Shown here piece by piece: positions 51,228-55,209 of a DNA stretch of 55,209 nucleotides. The notes below the pieces were generated by a model, which saw only the letters and a list, made by a program, of their open reading frames with translations, did not search any database and had not been told where the DNA came from. The stretch lies in NCBI GenBank assembly GCA_020073375.1, contig JAIQFG010000022.1:1-55209 (forward strand), read 5' to 3'. The number at the start of each line of letters is the position of its first letter. Within the stretch, counting starts at the first letter, position 1. Source of the stretch: Terriglobia bacterium. Lineage in GTDB: Bacteria > Acidobacteriota > Terriglobia > Acidiferrales > UBA7541. A program made the position numbers and the translations under genes.

Positions 51228-51401
51228 GACGCGCCGGGCACGCTCACGAAACCATCGAACTAGAATCACGCATTCCTCCCCCGACACACTGTTATCCGAT
51301 ACGATGTGCAACGTCTTGCACACCAATATTCCAAGTGCTAGTGTGGACGGTGGTTAGCTGTAAGCGGCGCAGGGTGGAGTGCCGCGTTTCCCGGAGCGGA
51401 A

Positions 51402-53267
51402 TTGGCAATCTCACTTCAAAATGAAAAGCGGCTGCCGCAGGGGCGGCTGGCCGTTGTTTCCTACGTAATTGTTGCAATGGTTGCGCTGCTTCTGTTCGGC
51501 TTCTGGAAGCTGCAGATCGTGGATTCCGAACGGTATGCGCAAATGGCGGAGCGCAACCGCGTGCGGTCGATTCCCATCATCGCTCCTCGGGGCTCCATGC
51601 TGGACCGCGAAGGCCGCGTCCTGGTGGACAATTATCCGTCGTTCAGCGTCCTGCTGTTGCGCGACGATCCCGCGCAGGTCGAAAAGTCCTTGCCGCAAAT
51701 CGCCGACGGCCTGGGCATGACCCTCGACGAACTGAAACAGCAAATTGACGCTTCCAAGGCGATGCCCAAGTTTCAGCCCATCGTCATCAAGCCCGAAGCC
51801 AGCCCGTCTGACATCGCCTTTATCGAATCGCATCGCTCCGACATCCCCGTACTCGAAATGCTGATGGTGCATCGCCGCCGCTATCCGCACGGCGACCTGC
51901 TGGCCAGCGCGGTCGGCTACACGGGAGAGGTAAGCGCGGAGCAGGTGGAAGCCTCGGATTCCAAACTGAAGCCCGGCGACACGGTCGGAAAATCCGGCCT
52001 GGAACGGCAATACAACGAAACCTTGATGGGCACCGACGGAATGCGCCGCGTGATCGTCAACAGCATCGGCAAGGAAGTGGGCCGCCTGGAACAGCAGGAC
52101 GCCATTCCGGGGAAGCCGATTCAATTGACGATTGACTACGATCTGCAGGCCATCGCGGAAGCCGATTTCGCCAATAAAGAAGGGGCCCTCGTCGCCCTGG
52201 ATGGACGCACGGGGGAAGTTCTGGCGATGGTCAGCCGACCGACGTTCAACCCCAAGGATTTTGCGGTGCGAATTCAAAACGCGGAATGGGCGGAGCTCAA
52301 CTCCGACCCTGAAACGCCTCTGCTCAACCGGGCAATTCAAGCGCAACTCGCACCCGGCTCCGTGTTCAAGATTGCGATGGCCACGGCCATGCTTGAGTCC
52401 AAGGCGATACCCGAGACCTATTCGGTATATTGCCCCGGATACGCGAACTTTTACGGCCGAACCTTCCATTGCGATCACGCCCATGGCAACGTGGACCTGC
52501 ACAAGGGGATCGTCGCTTCCTGCGATGTTTTCTTCTATAACGTGGGCAAAATGCTGGGGATCGATCTCATCGCCAAGTATGCCAATGGCCTTGGACTAGG
52601 TCGCCGCACGGGCATCGATCTGCCGGGAGAAGAAGCCGGCCTGGTTCCGTCCGAGGATTGGGTGCAGCGCGTGTATCACCACAAGTGGTATCCGGGCTCG
52701 ACGATCTCGGTCGCGATCGGCCAGGGCGCGGTGATGGTCACGCCAATCCAGCTTGCGAGAATGGTCGCCGCCGTGGCCAGTGGTGGCACGTTGATTCAGC
52801 CGCACCTGCTGAAAAATCAAACCGGCTTGAAGACCGGCTATTTTCCGATCTCGGACGACACCGTTCGCCAGGTCACCGACGGCATGTGGGGAGTGGTCAA
52901 CGAACCGGACGGCACAACGTCCGGCTTGGTAAAGCTTGAGAATGTCGACTTCTCCGGCAAGACCGGCACGGCCCAGGTCGAGAGCTTTGACCACCAGAAT
53001 AAAACGGGCAAGAAATTAAAGGAAAACGGCTGGTTCGTCGGCCTGGCTCCCCGGCGGAATCCGGAAATCGTTGTGGCCGCCCTGGTCCAGCGCGGCGGCT
53101 GGGGCAGCACCTCGGCCGCACCCATCGTCCGCGACGTCGTCAAGGCCTACTATGCCAAGAAGGCCGGGCCGCTCGATCGCCAGTACACGACCAATGCCGC
53201 GCAACCCGAGGTTCTGGCCATCTCGAAAAAAGATGCAGCGGTCGCAGTGACGCAACCGGAGCGCTAA
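51402..53267 (+). CDS. mrdA: Penicillin-binding protein 2 (elongasome transpeptidase)
   Basis: This 621-residue class B PBP crosslinks peptidoglycan during elongation. It has a membrane anchor (about 17-35), the dimerisation domain with APRGSMLDREGRVL and the transpeptidase domain. Ser320 and Lys323 are in APGSVFKIA, Ser373-Cys-Asp in ASCDVFFYN, and KTG in SGKTGTAQ. The start is a TTG with GGAG five bases ahead (51393-51396); no ATG alternative is in frame nearby. It is followed by rodA after 6 bases. Confidence 0.96.
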   Translation: MAISLQNEKRLPQGRLAVVSYVIVAMVALLLFGFWKLQIVDSERYAQMAERNRVRSIPIIAPRGSMLDREGRVLVDNYPSFSVLLLRDDPAQVEKSLPQIADGLGMTLDELKQQIDASKAMPKFQPIVIKPEASPSDIAFIESHRSDIPVLEMLMVHRRRYPHGDLLASAVGYTGEVSAEQVEASDSKLKPGDTVGKSGLERQYNETLMGTDGMRRVIVNSIGKEVGRLEQQDAIPGKPIQLTIDYDLQAIAEADFANKEGALVALDGRTGEVLAMVSRPTFNPKDFAVRIQNAEWAELNSDPETPLLNRAIQAQLAPGSVFKIAMATAMLESKAIPETYSVYCPGYANFYGRTFHCDHAHGNVDLHKGIVASCDVFFYNVGKMLGIDLIAKYANGLGLGRRTGIDLPGEEAGLVPSEDWVQRVYHHKWYPGSTISVAIGQGAVMVTPIQLARMVAAVASGGTLIQPHLLKNQTGLKTGYFPISDDTVRQVTDGMWGVVNEPDGTTSGLVKLENVDFSGKTGTAQVESFDHQNKTGKKLKENGWFVGLAPRRNPEIVVAALVQRGGWGSTSAAPIVRDVVKAYYAKKAGPLDRQYTTNAAQPEVLAISKKDAAVAVTQPER

Positions 53268-53273
53268 ATCCCG

Positions 53274-54362
53274 ATGCATAAAAGCGGCGGCATTCAAGAT
53301 TACGACTGGTGGCTGCTGGCCATCGCGTTCTCGATTTGCGGCGTGGGCACGCTGGAAATCTGGTCGGCGACCCACGCCAGTTACCTGGCCGGAATGCACA
53401 AGCACCAGCTCGAATGGATCGGCCTGGGCGTCGTTCTGATGCTTCTGCTTTCGCGCCTGGATTACCACCTGATTATGGATCAGGCGCCGGTCCTGTATCT
53501 GATTGCCATCATCGCGCTGATCGCGGTGCTGGCCATGGGCCACTCGCGGTTTGGCGCCAAGCGCTGGTTGCCCATTCTGGGCGGACTCCTGCAGGTATCG
53601 GAATTGGTGAAGCTGATTATCATCGTGGTGATGGCTCGCTTTTTTTCCGAAGTGCGCAGCGATCAATTGGGCCTGGCGGATTTGGTGAAAGCGGCGGCGA
53701 TTGTGGGTTTGCCGATCGTTCTGATCATGAAACAGCCGGACCTGGGCACGGCCCTGGTGCTGCTGCCTCTGGTGGCGGTGGGCGCTTTTCTGGCCGGCTT
53801 GCAATGGAAGCACAGTTTAGCCATACTGGCGCTAGCCGCGGTCATGGTCCCCGTGGGCTATCATTTCCTGAAGCCATATCAAAAGGAACGTGTTACAACA
53901 TTCCTGAGGCCGGAAGACGATCCGCGCGGCGCGGGCTATCAAATTTTGCAATCGAAGATCGCCGTGGGATCCGGCGGGTTTTGGGGCAAGGGGCTTGGAC
54001 ACGGGAGCCAGAATCAACTGGGCTTCGTGCCGGTGCGGTATTCGGATTTTATATTGGCGGCGCTCGCCGAAGAGCTTGGCTTTGCCGGAGTCTTCGTCGC
54101 GCTGCTACTGTATATGTTCCTGCTGCTGCGATTGGTTCAGAATGCCCAGCGCGCGAACGATCGGGCGGGGATGTTTCTGGTCATGGGCGTGGCGGCAGTC
54201 TTGGGGTTTCACGTTTTGGTGAATGTGGCCATGGTGATCGGGATGATGCCGGTTACCGGGATTCCTCTGCCGCTGATGAGTTACGGCGGCTCGGCCACAT
54301 TGTTCGTGTTTCTGGCATTAGGGCTGGTGATGAACGTCCGCATCCGGCGTTTCGTCAACTAA
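53274..54362 (+). CDS. rodA: RodA, SEDS peptidoglycan glycosyltransferase
   Basis: The 362-residue protein has about ten membrane segments and SEDS landmarks: HKHQLEWIGLGVVLMLLLSR, GAKRWLPILGGLLQVSELVKL, KQPDLGTALVLLPL with the catalytic Asp, GKGLGHGSQNQLGFVPVRYSDFILAALAEELGF and GIPLPLMSYGGSATLFVF. It works with PBP2. There is no intergenic space for a separate promoter. Confidence 0.97.
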   Translation: MHKSGGIQDYDWWLLAIAFSICGVGTLEIWSATHASYLAGMHKHQLEWIGLGVVLMLLLSRLDYHLIMDQAPVLYLIAIIALIAVLAMGHSRFGAKRWLPILGGLLQVSELVKLIIIVVMARFFSEVRSDQLGLADLVKAAAIVGLPIVLIMKQPDLGTALVLLPLVAVGAFLAGLQWKHSLAILALAAVMVPVGYHFLKPYQKERVTTFLRPEDDPRGAGYQILQSKIAVGSGGFWGKGLGHGSQNQLGFVPVRYSDFILAALAEELGFAGVFVALLLYMFLLLRLVQNAQRANDRAGMFLVMGVAAVLGFHVLVNVAMVIGMMPVTGIPLPLMSYGGSATLFVFLALGLVMNVRIRRFVN

Positions 54363-54653
54363 GCCGTTGGCAGTGCTTTCCGGCCCGCGCCGCGGTGCAA
54401 ATTCAGCAGGCGGCCCGGCGGAAAGAATAAAAAGAATTTAACATTTGACGGTGAGGCAAGCATCGCGTGCCCAGCGGAAGATCAAACGTACAATCAGCTT
54501 CCCCGGCCGTCCCGCATCGCGGGACCCAGCGCACCCGGATTCCAGTGAGCTCCCAGCCGCAGACGCGCCAAAGCCAACGATTTGGCGAAGGCGAGCAGAG
54601 TCCACACCCGGTGCGCGCAGCCGTATTGCGCCGATGCCCTCCGAGGAGTTTTC

Positions 54654-55209
54654 ATGTCGAAGGAGCTAGTGATTTCCGCGGCCCCGCACGAGACCCGGGT
54701 CGCGATTGTGGAAGATGGCCAGCTTTGTGAAATATACATCGAACGCGAAAAAGAATTTGCTTTAGTCGGAAGCCTCTACAAAGGACGCGTAACACGAGTT
54801 CTCCCCGGTATGCAGTCGGCCTTTGTGGATATTGGCCTGGATAGCGACGCCTTCCTGTACGTCAGCGATTTCCTCGAGCATCTGGAAGACTACGACCACG
54901 TGGCCGCACCGGTCGAGGCCAAAGTCCACAAAATGCAGCAGCAGGGCGGCGAAGTGTTTCCGCCGTCGACCGTCAACGGCGGCGTCACCGAGCCCGCGGC
55001 GGTTTCCGAGGCTGTTCCGTATTCTCCCGCGGCTGCGGAGGCCGCTGCTTCCGCGCCCGAGTACACTTCCGCGGCCCCACTTGCCGAAAACACGCCGGCG
55101 ATTATTCCGCTCGAGGGCGAAGTCCTGCAGGGCGGTTCGGGAAGCGCGCGAACCGATTCCGGCGCGCCGTCCGGTTCTTCCGGCCAGCACGGCCGCCCGC
55201 CCTTCGAAC
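54654..55209 (+). CDS. Ribonuclease G/E family, N-terminal part (cut by window edge)
   Basis: The first 185 codons are present and run off the right end. ISAAPHETRVAIVEDGQLCE and the S1-like GSLYKGRVTRVLPGMQSAFVDIGLDSDAFLYVSD identify the family. After DFLEHLEDYDH comes a long low-complexity insert rich in Ala, Pro, Ser and Gly that is not found in the Escherichia coli protein, so the S1 domain is interrupted. GAGGAG lies 5 bases before the ATG. It may be co-transcribed with the mre operon 290 bases upstream. Confidence 0.88.
   Translation, partial: MSKELVISAAPHETRVAIVEDGQLCEIYIEREKEFALVGSLYKGRVTRVLPGMQSAFVDIGLDSDAFLYVSDFLEHLEDYDHVAAPVEAKVHKMQQQGGEVFPPSTVNGGVTEPAAVSEAVPYSPAAAEAAASAPEYTSAAPLAENTPAIIPLEGEVLQGGSGSARTDSGAPSGSSGQHGRPPFE

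Noticed and set aside
54363..54653. Small open frame between rodA and the RNase gene
   Set aside because: It overlaps the RNase start, is rich in Arg/Pro and has no ribosome binding site.

Overview
The window is a high-GC (roughly 60%) bacterial chromosome segment, densely coding, with no phage, plasmid or rRNA content. Several families point to an Acidobacteriota soil bacterium, probably from the Terriglobia/Bryobacteria side: secreted DinB-like proteins, a carboxypeptidase-regulatory + cytochrome c + virginiamycin-B-lyase-like fusion, DUF6152 proteins, Tat-exported amidohydrolase and isomerase-like proteins, and the order mreB-mreC-mreD-mrdA-rodA-rng. This placement is inferred from remembered family distributions; no search was run.

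Layout. 0.3-8.3 kb: a secreted DinB-like protein, then gltB-gltD (glutamate synthase) facing a divergent LysR regulator that resembles the gltC/gltAB arrangement. 8.5-13.8 kb: a small zinc-ribbon membrane protein, an MsbA-type ABC exporter, a 4,5-dihydroxyphthalate-decarboxylase-like protein and an NCS2-like permease. 13.8-21.9 kb: a secreted cytochrome/propeller fusion, homoserine dehydrogenase, a ferredoxin-metallo-beta-lactamase fusion, a thiolase, an exported FKBP isomerase, a FitAB/VapBC toxin-antitoxin pair and a ModA-like binding protein. 22-28.4 kb: a secreted YncE-like propeller, an EntS-like MFS exporter, a PQQ-type sugar dehydrogenase and etfBA. 28.6-34.1 kb: the fatty-acid/phospholipid cluster DUF177-rpmF-plsX-fabD-fabG-acpP-fabF on the minus strand; rpmF is only 59 codons. 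34.2-36.2 kb: a higBA module and a dGTPase-like gene. 36.3-46.5 kb: accessory exported proteins (NHL propeller, DUF6152, two Met-rich proteins that may be copper-linked, a TPR protein, three consecutive Tat-exported enzyme-like proteins) and a GNAT/DUF1778 toxin-antitoxin pair. 46.8-55.2 kb: the cell-shape operon (fecR-like, mreB, mreC, mreD, mrdA/PBP2, rodA), ending in a truncated RNase G/E gene.

The non-coding DNA is the most unusual part. Three classes of small repeat fill much of it. (1) REP/BIME-like palindromes begin with GTAG (or GTGG) and have stems of varying sequence, often closed by the same TTCA loop. They sit at gene ends and in two places supply a stop codon. (2) A 28-33 bp hairpin with a TACTT-type loop sits, in the same orientation relative to the gene, directly upstream of plsX, rpmF and mreB. 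(3) Long 'CACAGAG' inverted repeats occur three times, two of them flanking the Met-rich barrel gene. A perfect 28-bp stem palindrome is present at 19.3 kb. No REP-associated transposase is visible, so any mobilisation would act in trans.
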